Assembly (NCBI RefSeq): GCF_965638725.1
Contig: NC_134960.1
Span: forward strand, 684,501 to 748,500
DNA length: 64,000 nt
Origin: Aptenodytes patagonicus
Lineage: Eukaryota; Chordata; Aves; Sphenisciformes; Spheniscidae
Direction of reading: 5' to 3'
In this document: positions 12,101 to 23,900 of the stretch, piece after piece
Position numbering within the stretch: position 1 is the first letter of the stretch
Layout: each line of letters begins with the position of its first letter
Made by a program: the position numbers and the translations under genes
Notes under the pieces: model-generated
Seen by the model: only the letters and a program-made list of their open reading frames with translations
What the model was told of the DNA's origin: nothing
Databases searched by the model: none

Positions 12101-13090
12101 GAGCAGAGGTGCAGCGATCCCCACTCGGGAAGGGCCCCTGCATCCATACCTCTACAGGGTAGCCCTTAAAATGTTAAACTAAGTTTCTCCAACCTACGCT
12201 TTTCACCAATTCTTATATTTATCTCCTAAAACTGAACAGAAGGCCCTCCCAGTGGAAGCTCAAGTGCCCTTTAAAGACTTGTTTTGTCCTTCCAGACCGG
12301 ACGCTGTTCTCGTTACTTGCACCACCCTTACCCCTTCCCAGCACCTCTTCAGAAGTAGCTGTAACGAAGTGGTCGTCACGCACCAGGTTCTCTCCCACAC
12401 AAGACCTTACCCCACCCACCTTGCTGCCGGCCTTGCAGTGGTTCTCCACATCTGGCTCCACACGTCCAGGATCTAGCACAGATCAACCTGCCCGAAAATT
12501 AACAAGCAGCAACTGGAAATTGTCTGTGGAACGATCCTGGGGAGAAAGAGCGAGAAAGAGCTCTAGTGAATCCATTTACATTTTGATCATCACAACTGTA
12601 GATCCGTCACGGAAAATAGCAGTGGAAGTACACATAAAAAACTTCAGAGAAACGTCAGACAAACTCGCTTTTCCATTTTCAGCCACACGCTCGTGTCAGT
12701 GATCTCGTCAGGAAGGACCCAGATAAACGGTACACAACCTGCTCCATGGGCTGCACAAGACAGAACTGGGTCCCACGTTTCAAGGGACAAGTTAAAATTA
12801 TATTTCCACCTTTGGGAAGGCTCTCTGTATACAATTATTGTTGTATTTCATGCAGCTATGACTGTAGCTACTAAAGAGATCCTTGGCCTAATAATTATAG
12901 CAGCGATTTACCTTCACGTATTTGTTCAGTTAAAATAGTTACCTAGCACATCTTGCTTTCTTCAGAACGGCTTTCAGCAAGATTCTGATCCATCGCTGCA
13001 GGAAGAGCTGTCGTACCCCACGAAACAGTACTTCTTTAAGAGGGGAACATTTAGGTGATACTTGAAACAGCTGGGGGGGGAATAAATCCA
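9101..13090. other. Intergenic DNA beyond the RBM27 3' end
   Basis: I see no supportable gene. GC- and CpG-rich patches occur at about 9,280-9,640 and 9,940-10,330. The longest open frame (9,171-9,677, plus strand) crosses one of these patches and a C homopolymer, and its translation is low-complexity with no domain. From about 10,640 the sequence becomes A/T-rich and resembles the flank of the RBM27 3' UTR. An unannotated lncRNA cannot be ruled in or out. Confidence 0.5.
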
Positions 13091-13093
13091 AAG

Positions 13094-13107
13094 CCACACA
13101 CACACAG
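13094..13107 (-). terminator. RBM27: GU-rich downstream element of the RBM27 poly(A) site
   Basis: On the minus strand this reads as a run of TG repeats, beginning about 30 nt after the AATAAA at 13,141-13,136. A GU-rich element at this spacing is the classical CstF-binding partner of a cleavage site. Cleavage would then fall at about 13,108-13,125. The signal is seen; its use is inferred. Confidence 0.6.
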
Positions 13108-13135
13108 AAAAATGCTAGCCCCCTTTCAAGTTCTT

Positions 13136-13141
13136 TTTATT
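13136..13141 (-). terminator. RBM27: Probable distal polyadenylation signal of RBM27
   Basis: A canonical AATAAA on the minus strand lies about 4.24 kb after the RBM27 stop codon and is followed at the right distance by a TG-repeat element. This makes it the best-supported transcript end in the region. Further AATAAA hexamers at 14,266-14,271 and 14,449-14,454 could end shorter isoforms. Confidence 0.6.
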
Positions 13142-15452
13142 CCCTTTTGCCATTAAAATCAATTTTGATCATGTAAGAAGAAACAAGTATTTTGAACTGG
13201 ATGCCAAACATTTCCTACTCAACGTCAAGACTCCATCTCCTTAAAGGACTTTATTGCATCTTGCAGAATGAGGATTATTTGGCGGTTATTGACAGGAAAG
13301 TGGACTGTGGAAAGATTCTAAAGTTCAATTACTGGCAAAGAGAAAGTGTCCAAAAGCCACAGGTTTATCACGAAGAGGCTCTTCATCAAAACAGAAAAGC
13401 CAGTTCATGTTTTAAAACATTTACGCTGCAGGACCGCAACGGGATGTGGGGGAGATGGCGACACAAATACAGTTATTAAACATACTAGCAAGCCCCTTCC
13501 TCTCCTCCCCCTACTCCTCAAAACAAGAGTGCAGTGAAGAAAGGAAAAAGGAAAAATTCCCATCCTTGTAAAATTTCTAGTCTGTTTTCAAAAAAACCTT
13601 ATCACAGCACACTAACGATATGGGTAAGAAAAGGGAATGCAAGAGAAAAGGCTTTTAAAAAACTGGGATGACAAATAAACATTTACATTCATGAAAGGAA
13701 CACAGGAAAGAGAAGGGAATAACAGAAATTAGTGAAAGAAGCGAAGACCAAGAATAAAGTTAACAGTAAATTAGTTTTCAGACCAAATGACAAAGGGGTT
13801 AGAGTTTGCATGTATATAATATCATGTTTTGTACACACCATTTTCAACAACCCAGCAATACTGCAAATCCGTAAGAGAGACCACGGAACCCACCATGGTC
13901 TATAAAACATTTTTCATTTTCTGTTGAAACTTTGACTCTTCCCCAAAATGTAAAATAGCCTTTACTGGAATCCCTCCCACCCGCATTGTATCCTCCCCCC
14001 CATCAATTTAGCTGTCTTAATTAGTACTATTTCAGAGCACTGATACACTTCAAGATTTTTCTCCTAGCTATCAACTATTAAGTAAAACAAACTTGCACAC
14101 ACATTCCATACAAATAAATACCCCTTCACACATATACTCCCCCCCAAAGAAAGTGATAACGCTCTTTTTGTGACAGTTGTAATTTTTTTTGAATGGTTCT
14201 GCTATCCAATTTATTTAAGTTAGAATTTTGTCTTTTCTAAATCTTGAACCATTCCATAGTATATCTTTATTGCAAAAAAGTCAACATGCATCTTAGAAAT
14301 TCAGATTGTAATCAATAAAACAAACATTACATATATGAATTTAAATGTATAAACAGTTAGAAATTCAACAATATCTCCTATTATACTATTACACAAGTTC
14401 ACAATTTGTAAAAACTATAGTACAAGTTTACTATACACCAAGAGGAACTTTATTCCTTTTCACATGATTTTGTTAAAAAAAGTGTTGTTTTCACAATAAG
14501 CAGGCAACTGTTTTCAGATTTATCTTTTCAACTCTTGAGTTTGCTTTGTTCTTTTTGCTTAGGTTAATTCAACAATGAAAGGGAGACAATTCCTCGTAAC
14601 AGTCACTTTTCGTATCACGTACTCTTTCAATGTTTATGCCCCAGACTGGTAACGTCTCATTACACATCGCCTGTAAATACACTGGCTGCTGTACACAAGT
14701 TACCTTGTTGATTATAAATCTTGTCTAACGTACTCTCTGAAAGTCCACGTGAATTTCACAATAAAGCGTTGCCATAAAGTAAGCTGTACGGTCATGTTAC
14801 CTATTAAAACAAACAAAACCAAAACAAAAAACCCCAAACATTATAATACAGCCTAGCATACCCTAAAGCACAGGGAGATCCATAAGCTTTGGCAAAATGA
14901 AGGTCACTTTCAAACAGCTTTCCTCCGCCTTAAACACCAGAAGTCGGACACGGCTATACTGCCCATCGCCTAAATTCCCAATAATACAACAGCATGCTTT
15001 CCACACACAAGCTAAGTTCAGAGGCAGAACTCACTTCTGTGCCTCAGCGTTTAGAAATCATGTTTGGGATGTCACTTGAGGGTTTATGTAAGCCTGCCAA
15101 TGTGTGCTGTAAAGGGGGGGGGGGGAGAGAAAAAAAGAAATCGTATGAAGCTCTCAAAAAAAAAAAAAATCATTAAATAAAGCTACCGCACTCGCTTCCC
15201 TCCTGTGGCGCCCAACTTGAACAGCCAGCATGTCTGGGCAAGGGCAAGTGTCCCTGAACAGTGTGCCAGTCAGGTGTCACTTTAGAGCTAAAACCATATG
15301 AAAAGGAATCCCATTCTACGTGTGTCAAAGGCTACTGCAATTTTTCTTACAGCTTCATTCATTCACTGTAATTTTCATTTTCCAAATACAAAAATACAAC
15401 AATTCTTATTGAAATCTATACGCTGGTAGTTTTAGTACACAAAAAAGCAAAA

Positions 15453-15460
15453 TATTTACA
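15453..15460 (-). promoter_or_regulatory. RBM27: Pumilio-response-like element in the 3' UTR
   Basis: The minus strand reads TGTAAATA, which fits the UGUANAUA Pumilio consensus and lies inside the inferred RBM27 3' UTR. One 8-mer is expected often by chance in several kb of A/T-rich DNA, so this is only a candidate. Confidence 0.3.
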
Positions 15461-17377
15461 AAATTATACAGTTTAAGAAAAAACTCTGTACAAAAAAATA
15501 TATAAATCCTTTTGTTCCCTCTATCATTTTTTAAACTGTCAGGACTCAAATATGTTTGCTGCAATGGATTTTTCAAAATATACACTGACCGAGCCACAGA
15601 CATTAAAAAAAACATTCGAGATGATGGGAGAAAAGCAAGATATTCTTCTAAGTAGGTAGGATTGGTTTCCCCTCATTTCTTCATGTCTGTAATTTAGCCT
15701 CAGTATTGGCAGGAAAGTCCTAATTATATAAAGAGGTGAGGTTTCAGTGTGAAGAGACAGAATACTGAAAGACATGTTCCCTTCAACTGACAAGGAAACA
15801 GAAAATCATACTGTTTTGACTTTCGATGCACCACCACGGCAAAAGGATAAGGACGTTGGGGAACTCTTAACCCAAAGGCATGCTCAACTCCATGTCACTA
15901 GCCAAGTTCAGAGCTGTGTCATTTAAAGGTTTTGATGTATGTTTTCCTTCAGTCGAGAACTTGCTGGGAAATATACTGGTAAACTAATTATTCAAAAGAG
16001 GAGAGCATTTTTGCACCGACATTCTGTTTATTTTGTATAGAAACGTACATAAAATGTACTGAAAAGTGTACGGTACAAATGGACAGAGTCAAGGAAAATG
16101 CTTACCAGATAACACGTTCGTGAACCGCAAGAGCCGTGTAACAGTTAAGATACATGGCTCAAGTATCTGAACTTGTTATCCTCATTTCTATCACAATACA
16201 CACCATTTCTGCGGGGGGTGTGTATGTGTTTTTAAAATGGTACAACAATAAGGCAACTGAGAATGTAATGGTGTTCATCTTAAATGTATTTGTCTGAACA
16301 AAACTATACTTGGAGATAAATTGATAACCTTCCAAAACCAGCTCTGAACACTCCTCTGAAGACTTACCACTTAAAGCACTGGTTTAACGCCAGCCTTCGA
16401 GCAGGACACCGACATTCTGTTGGCTAAGCAGCATTTTGCTCTGAACGCTTCGTGGATTTGGTTTGAACATAAACAGTTGGTAACAGGGAGAGGAGGAAGA
16501 GTTTCTACTGGCTGGTAGGCGGTTGCCAGTTTAGCTGTTTTTCTTTTTGAGGAAGTATGAAACTCATTACATTCATGCTCACAAATACTGAAATGCAGTA
16601 AACAAACAGTCTAACTTAAACGTGAACCTTATACTGAAACTACAGAAGAAAATCAACAGTGAGTGAAAATTCACTCAAATATGTGTCATTGCTGATGTTT
16701 TCTGTGAAGCAGAATTTGAAGAAACAGAGTGAACTGGACAATATTATAATAATACCCTGTTAAATTGCTTCTTCCATCTCCTCTCACAAAAAGCAGTAGA
16801 ACATAGAAACTGTGTGGCTTTCAAATATATTGAAATAAATGATTTATGAACCTAGCCACAAATAATTCCTACAATAAGTGATTCCATATGAAATAAAATG
16901 CTACCCTTTTTCAATTAGCAAATGAGGCAATTTTTTCTTTCGTAACATTTAATGAAAGTTTGCATCTTTCCCCTAACCCCGTAATATTGCTAAATAAAAC
17001 TTGTAATATCTTTTCAATTATAAACTAACAAATCAATCACATTATAAAAAACCCAAAACAAGGTAATACAGGTGACACAAAAAGAGGACAAGAAAATACT
17101 AATTTTTTTTCCCCTCTCTCTTTTTATCCTTCTTAAATAGAAAAAAATCACCACCCTGGTGAGCTTGATAATTATGTAAAAAGTTACTGGGCCTTTGGCT
17201 AGTTTAGTATCACAGCTCTATATCCGAAATGTTTTTATAACAAACTTTGCTCACTTTAAATCTTGTGGTTTGAAAAGAAAGTAAAGCTTTTTTTGGCTCA
17301 TCAACTTCCTTAAATAAATGTTTAAAAGATGTAGCTTGAACTATATTCCTAAAATTATACATTTCCAACATCAAATT

Positions 17378-20300
17378 TCATCTTCTCCAAGAACGGGATT
17401 CATCCTCATCTTCATCGTCATCATCATCATCTTCGTGCAAAAATAGATCTGAGGTTTCAGTCTCCTAGATGAAGAAAAAAAAAAAAAGTACTTTTAAACA
17501 AAGAAGTTCCATGCTGTATCCTAGGAAACATGTCGTGCAACCCAGCATCAGTTGTACTTTCTATCAGGTTCTTGTTTACTGTACGCCTCACTGAAACGCA
17601 CACAATTACATTCAACAAGTTTTATGGAAAGAACAGTAGCTTCACACATCAAGAAAGGAAAAGAAAGCCAAACTTCAAAGGAAGCGGGAATAAACAACCA
17701 CCCACCCTCTCTGAAACAACAGTCTGCTGTTAAATGCCTAGACAGAGAAACCTTTAAAAGCTTAACGCATTCATAATTACAGGAAAGAATATACGTAACT
17801 TATCCCACAGTGGAGCATTAATACTGCGAAGTAGAGAGATCAGCAGCCTGCATATAGCGAATGTGAGGTTTCTTTTCATAGCTGACAAATCAACATCCCA
17901 TCCAGAAAGTGTATTTTTTTTTTTCCTTTTCCCTTTTTTAAAATGTGGAAAACATACCTGACTATTCAAAAACAGTTAAGTTTCTGGTTTGCAAAAACAT
18001 CTTTTATGAAATTTCTTCAAGTAAACAGAGAACTGTATCCTAAAAGAGCTCTTAGCTATTAGATTCCTAGAAGAGTGATTAGGTTATTAACGTATTTTCA
18101 TACCTCTTCCTTAGACTCCTCTTCCTCGATTTCTGTAGACACAGAAGGTACCTTAGGTTTGTACCATGATATCTGTAGCCTTCGGTCTTTGAACCGGGAT
18201 CCTTGGTTAGCAGCCTAGATTGTGTTTTAAATGAACATATTTTCAAAAAGAGGATCAAGTAAAGAATTTCTAAGATCGCCAGCAATGAGCTAGAGCCAGT
18301 GAACATCATGCACATTTGAAGATCTCAAACATATAAGCCACAATCATCCACTTCAGTCTTCTGAGAGCAACTTTACTCAAACCTGAACCTGCTACATAAT
18401 GCTCATCTACCAGCAATCTGAAAAGATTAACAGAGCTCCGAATCGATCGTGACATTGAACTTTTAACAGCAAAAGACCTATGTTACTATTAAGGTAAACA
18501 GGAGGTGCTTCCCCCTTCAGTGACACTATATGCCGTAGCAACCAATACCCACGCTATCTAGCTCAAACTAGTAGGATCAAAGCCTGCTAAATTTTAAAAT
18601 ACAAAGGCAGACACAAGAAGTTAAAAATTCTTATTTTAGAATTGTGAAAAAAATATATCCATTATTCTACTTACATTCTCAGCTTCTGAGCGAGATTTAA
18701 AAGTTAGAACAACACTTAATGGGGAATCCTCTTCTTGAAGGTCTTCAATATCTCCAAATTTCTATGAGAGGGAAAAAAAAAACCCAAAACAAAAAAACCT
18801 ATCAGGAACAGTAATAATATTCTCCTCCAAAAAGATGATTATCATGTGCTACAATTGCAGTGTACTGAAGCGCCACTGAAACCTTATTTTTTGGACAGAA
18901 AAGTGAGAGCCAGAGAAATCTCAGCTGCATCATCCAGCAATAATGCAGCATTTGTACCGGTATTTTTGGGCAAAAGCTCAGATTTATCGTTATTCTAGTA
19001 AGTGGAGCTTAATTTTGCAGGAGGAAAGGAAGTAAGTGTATTAATTTATAGCTCAGAAGTGAATTCTTTGAATTCACTGTTTCCCTTATTCTCTTCTGCC
19101 CGTCGTTGTTGTACTTCTTTAGACCTGTTAAGCAAGTCCTTTAGAGCTCATTAATTTGCAAAAGAGATTTCAGTAATAGGAATCAAACTTTGCTCTAGAG
19201 CTCCTGAATACATTCTGTAAGTATGCCACCGGGAGGAGGAAAAAATATAATCTAGTATGGCTAGATTAACAAGAAGTTTGCATTTTTAGAATTTATATAT
19301 TGCATAATGGTTAAAATTGGAATGACCACAGCAATGATAGTTAAGGAGTAAACAAACTTCAAAACAAGCAAAAAAAAGGATTTATGCATGGAGTACAAGC
19401 AGCACAAAAGAAAACTCTAGTCAACTTCAGATTTAATATGAATAGCAGAAGAAAAGTAATTTAAAAGCCAGTAAGATAATAGCTTGAGTAACAGCACTAG
19501 TTGTTTGTAAAAACTTTTACTGGTTTTAGCAGCTAAGGATGGCTAAAACTTTCAAAAACGTGAAGTCTCTCAGAAATAGAATTAAAGCAAAGATCTTTTT
19601 TAAAAAGGCACTCTGGTCCCCTTAGGACTTTTCCCAGGGTTCATGGCACTGTTATCATACCATAAAGCAGCTTGGTTTTTTTGATCAAACCACACAACAT
19701 TTTTCACTGAATTTACCTAATCAAAGCAGTAGTAGTGGCCTCGAACTTTTGATAAGCAATGAGGCCAAAGCAGAGAGAAACAGTTCCCCAAAGAGCAAAG
19801 CTTACCCCACTGTATGAAGAACTGTAAAGTTCTCTGTTCCAACTCAAACCAGAAACAAACAAGCTTTCAGATTACCAGTTCTCGAGAACTCTACTGCTTT
19901 TCTGTATCCAGCTCTAAAGGGTAGGATTCTACAAAATTAGTTTTCCATACCAGTCACCTGCGCTGCAGAGAGCATCCAGAAATACCAAACTGACTTGATC
20001 AAGCCTAGATTTCATGCTGGGTCTATTTATTAAGTATTACATGATCTCTCTGAGAAGTTTACTGGCTTTGCACATGAAAACATTTCTTTCTGGAAAGAGT
20101 AACTGAGGAAAATGTAAAATCAGTTTTTCCTTTGTTACGTTAACTTAGTTACGATGCTAACACATCCATTAATTTAGCTTGCAAACTGGCAAGCTACTTG
20201 CTCTACCATGAGTTCGTAAACAAATTTAACTACTTTGAAACTGATGTCCTGTTTAGCAGAACAGTGCTTTGCTTCTTGAGCTAGAGAGAAACAAGAGAAA

Positions 20301-20952
20301 TGGTATGAATTGCCAATCTGAAAAATAATTTGTAAACAGAGAGAGGCTGATAGGTATTTTTCAGCCTTCTAACGTCTGTTTTAAACTACTTTAATACAGA
20401 GTTAATAAGAGTAAGCTATTTAGCTTTGCAATTAAAAGAATGCATTGGGCAGCTATTGTAAAGCAGCTATAAAACACATTACATTTACACCCTTGATAAC
20501 TCTTGAAACTGTTTGCTTATCCGTAGCCTGTTCCATGAATTCAGGACGAAGTCTTTGATTTGTTTGCACTAACAGAAACAAAAAGACTTGCAGCTTCAAG
20601 AATTTGGAAAAGAAACAGTTATTTACAAATTTCTCAGCATGCCTCTCTTTGCAAGTAAGCACACATCCCGGGTATCGGTTACCTACTTAATCTCAGATTT
20701 ATAGTTTGGCCACAATTCTCCTCTTCAGGTTTTTCTTTCTTAATGTGACCTCATACTTACAGAGAAGTGCTGTAACAATTCATCTTTTTCCTCTTCAACG
20801 AAGCCTCCAACTGTTAGTGCTTTGGGACGATGATCTACCACCATATGATTCAACATGCCCCTTCCTCTCCCACCACGACCCCGTCCTCGTCCTCTTCCTT
20901 GGGCTGGCACTGTCTTTCCTCGACCAACAGGCAAAATGCCTAAACGGGCAGC
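17378..20952 (-). CDS. RBM27: RBM27 exons 18-21: RGG tract, second RRM and acidic tail
   Basis: Exon 18 (20761-20952) encodes AARLGILPVGRGK, then a GR-repeat (about residues 862-876) and HRPKALTVGGFVEEEKDELL. Exon 19 (18675-18761) continues with KFGDIEDLQEEDSPL and VVLTFKSRSEAEN. Exon 20 (18104-18214) adds GSRFKDRRLQISWYKPK, which completes an RRM-like fold at about residues 883-960. Exon 21 (17378-17464) encodes TSDLFL, a run of Asp/Glu and the terminal ESRSWRR, then TGA at 17,380-17,378. RGG tracts and RRMs both bind RNA. Confidence 0.93.
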
Positions 20953-23900
20953 CTGGTTAAAGAAGGCAAATAATGTACAAAGCCATCCTCAGTTTGTAAG
21001 GATTTAAAACATTTATATATCATAAATACAGTAAAAGCACCAACCCAGACAAACTCACCTCTACTTGTAACTGATTTAGCTTTTTTCGCAATTCAGTTGT
21101 GTCTTCTCCAGAAGAGAGTCTCTTATGAAAATCCAGCTCTGCATCTAAAAGTTCCTTTTGTGCCTTAGAGAAAATGGTGCAGAAAGAAAATGGAAGGGAA
21201 AAGCAGAACTGTAATGCGTGCTTTTAATGTTTTATTCCACTTCTTCAGCAATACATTTACGTAAATGATACAGACAGATCAGTACACAATATCCATACTT
21301 TCCTCTACGTTAATTTTGTTTTAATTGCCACCGTGCCCCTCCCTCAACCCATTTTTTGAGGGACCCAGAATTCTCTGCTTCAGAATTGGAACAACCTTGA
21401 ATGAGCTATATGCAAAACTAGGTCATCCGAGTTCTTTAAAACCATAGGTTGCTTGTCCGTGGTTATCACTCTCAAGTTCAAAATACTGCTAGGAAATCTT
21501 TTGATCTAACGTTGCTGCATTTTTAGGACGTAATATTAGAAACAGTTACAAAAGACAGGCAGGCAAGTGTCTTGCGCAATAAATACCTCTGTCTTGGACT
21601 TCAATTTTGATGGTGTAGAGGTTGTAGATGAAGTTTTTAATTCATCCTTTAACTGAGATATTTTTCCTGCTAGTTCTTTTAAGGTCTTCATTATTTCTGC
21701 TCTCTCTTCTGGTTTCATGGCCTTATTTTTCTCCAGCTTGGATATCAACATCTATGTATTAATAAAAGAGCAGGAATATAAGATTCCAGGGAAAACAACA
21801 CTGAACAGACAGGTATCTACAAAACAGAATATATTTACTAGAAGACATTCCAGACCTACCTTCTGGCATTCTATTTGTTTTTCTAACATCTCCTGCTTCT
21901 TTTTCCTCATGTCTTGTTGGAGTTTCATTGCCTCCTACACAAGAAGAAAATTCTTTCAATCAGTAAAAAGCAGTCTAGCATTATATGTACTCATATATAT
22001 CATATTTTCTTCTTCAAGCTATAGAAGTGAAGGCCATAATGAAAACTACTAGTCTGCAAAATGTGCAAGTATAAAGTGTATCTGATCCGGAAAAAAACAA
22101 TAAAAAGTTGCTAACTTCCTGCTGTGAAGTACTCTACTAAATTTTTGCCCCCTTCAGACACCTCTTAAGAAACATATCCTATGTTGTATTTTAAGTGTCT
22201 CATGCCTGCAGAGATTAAAATCAAAGAAATGCCTCAAGAAAACCCAGAAAACCCACACACAACCAAGTGTGTCAAGTAAGACACCCCAAAAGGAATACTC
22301 CCTTACCCATGATTTACCTCAACGTGCATTTGCAAGTTAGTCTGATAATGATGACAAAAACTACACTGATGTAGAAAGCTATACAGCAATATTTGAGGTT
22401 TAAGTTGCCTATCAAACCTTTCTTTGTAAAGAACTTTGATTGCTATACTGTCAGTCAGCCAATGCATAGTAAAGTACCTGTTTTTTTTTAAGGGCTTCTT
22501 GCACATCATGAGGTTTAGACCCTGCACCAGGCTTCATAGATGTCTTTAAGTTTGAAGAACTGTAAACCATTTTTGAGTGGCTTGTAGAAGTAGGAAACAT
22601 CTGAAACAGTAAAAACACACACACAAAAATATGTAATAGCTTAAAACGAATGCGATATACCATCAATGAATTTTAGAGGAAAGTATTCTGTGAAACATCA
22701 ACACAAACTTCCAGATTTGTGCAATGAGACAAAAAGACCAAGGCAATTAAAACACATGCATAAAGGCATCGGTCTAACAGTCAACTTGCTTGGAAGCAAT
22801 CAGCTTAAATGCTTGTTAAAAGGGTTTCTGCAAAAGATACTTTCTTTCCTTCTTCATCTAAAACTCCCTCTGTATCCTAATACCCGCTAGGAAGACCACT
22901 GAAGCTGATCTTCTGCATTTGCGTTATATTCAGCTTTGCATCTGCATTATATTCAGCTTCGCAGTCATAGTCCAACATCACACTTTCTGATCAAATAAGG
23001 CAGCAAAAGTCACCTGCATATTTCCTTCCTTAAAAGGACTTTTCTGTGGCCAAGAACACATGCTGCACTATGGTATCAGTGTAAACTAAACTGTATCAGC
23101 TTGAACTCTGTGCAGAAGTATTCTATAATCTTCTAGCACTACTGTTAAAGCACAGCATAAGCTCAAAAATCACTGGGAAAGCAATTAGCTTCGCCAACAA
23201 AAAGCTGACACCACATATAGGCTGTCAAATTTGTTTACTGTGAAGCACTGCCAAAAATATTTTATGCTACTTAAAATAGAGATACTTTGTTTCTGAAGTC
23301 ACTGTCCCTATTTTATATAAACAGCTAACAAAACTAGGAGGAAATGACTGACCATGGTTGCACGGAACATTAGTGAAAAGAAACAGAACCAACTGGGAAC
23401 AATTCACATAGTTCTATTTGCTAGTTCCTTCTTAGCTAACAGGCCAAAGCTTTAACTGAAAGTATGAAGATGGTCAGCCTTCGTAAACATACCTGAGAAT
23501 CCTCTACCACAGCCCCAGACTGGCTTAAGTCAGGCTGGTTTCCACCTCCTGCTCCAAGGCGACGTTTCACTGGGACTTTATTAAGGACGTAGGCACCAGA
23601 TGCCAGTGGTTTATTCATCACCTGTGTATCAACAGATATTAAAAAATGAAATATTATACACTCTGCTTTTTTGAAGTAGCAGTCATTTAGGAACGCTGAT
23701 AACCTTCACCGCTCAATCACTAGTTTACGATAGCACAATACCTTTGACAGATTGCTATGCATTGTTACAGCTGGAGTTGTGGTCAGGGCTTGCTGCTGAA
23801 GGTGAAGTTGGTGGTGAAGAGACTGCGTGGGTGTCTGCTGCTGTTGTTGCTGCAGCAATGGGGGCTGCTGTTCACTTTCTCTGTGCCACAGTACCCTTAT

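Larger units (their letters stand above)
13110..17377 (-). other. RBM27: RBM27 3' untranslated region (inferred extent)
   Basis: This A/T-rich stretch follows the RBM27 stop codon and has no recognisable coding sequence. The right limit is the stop codon; the left limit is inferred from the poly(A) signal and GU-rich element near 13.1 kb. A length of about 4.3 kb fits the long RBM27 3' UTR known from mammals. A Pumilio-type element, TGTAAATA on the minus strand, lies at 15,453-15,460. A run of 12 C on the minus strand (15,114-15,125) and several A/U-rich patches are also present. Internal AATAAA hexamers allow alternative polyadenylation. Confidence 0.6.

Noticed and set aside
414..13090. tRNA, rRNA or processed pseudogene in the left intergenic region
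   Set aside because: No A/B box pairs, cloverleaf or recognisable protein remnants were seen by reading.
20740..20760. Read-through extension of RBM27 exon 18 (SVSMRSH ending)
   Set aside because: A GTAAGT donor follows TCT at 20,761, and exon 19 continues the RRM in frame.
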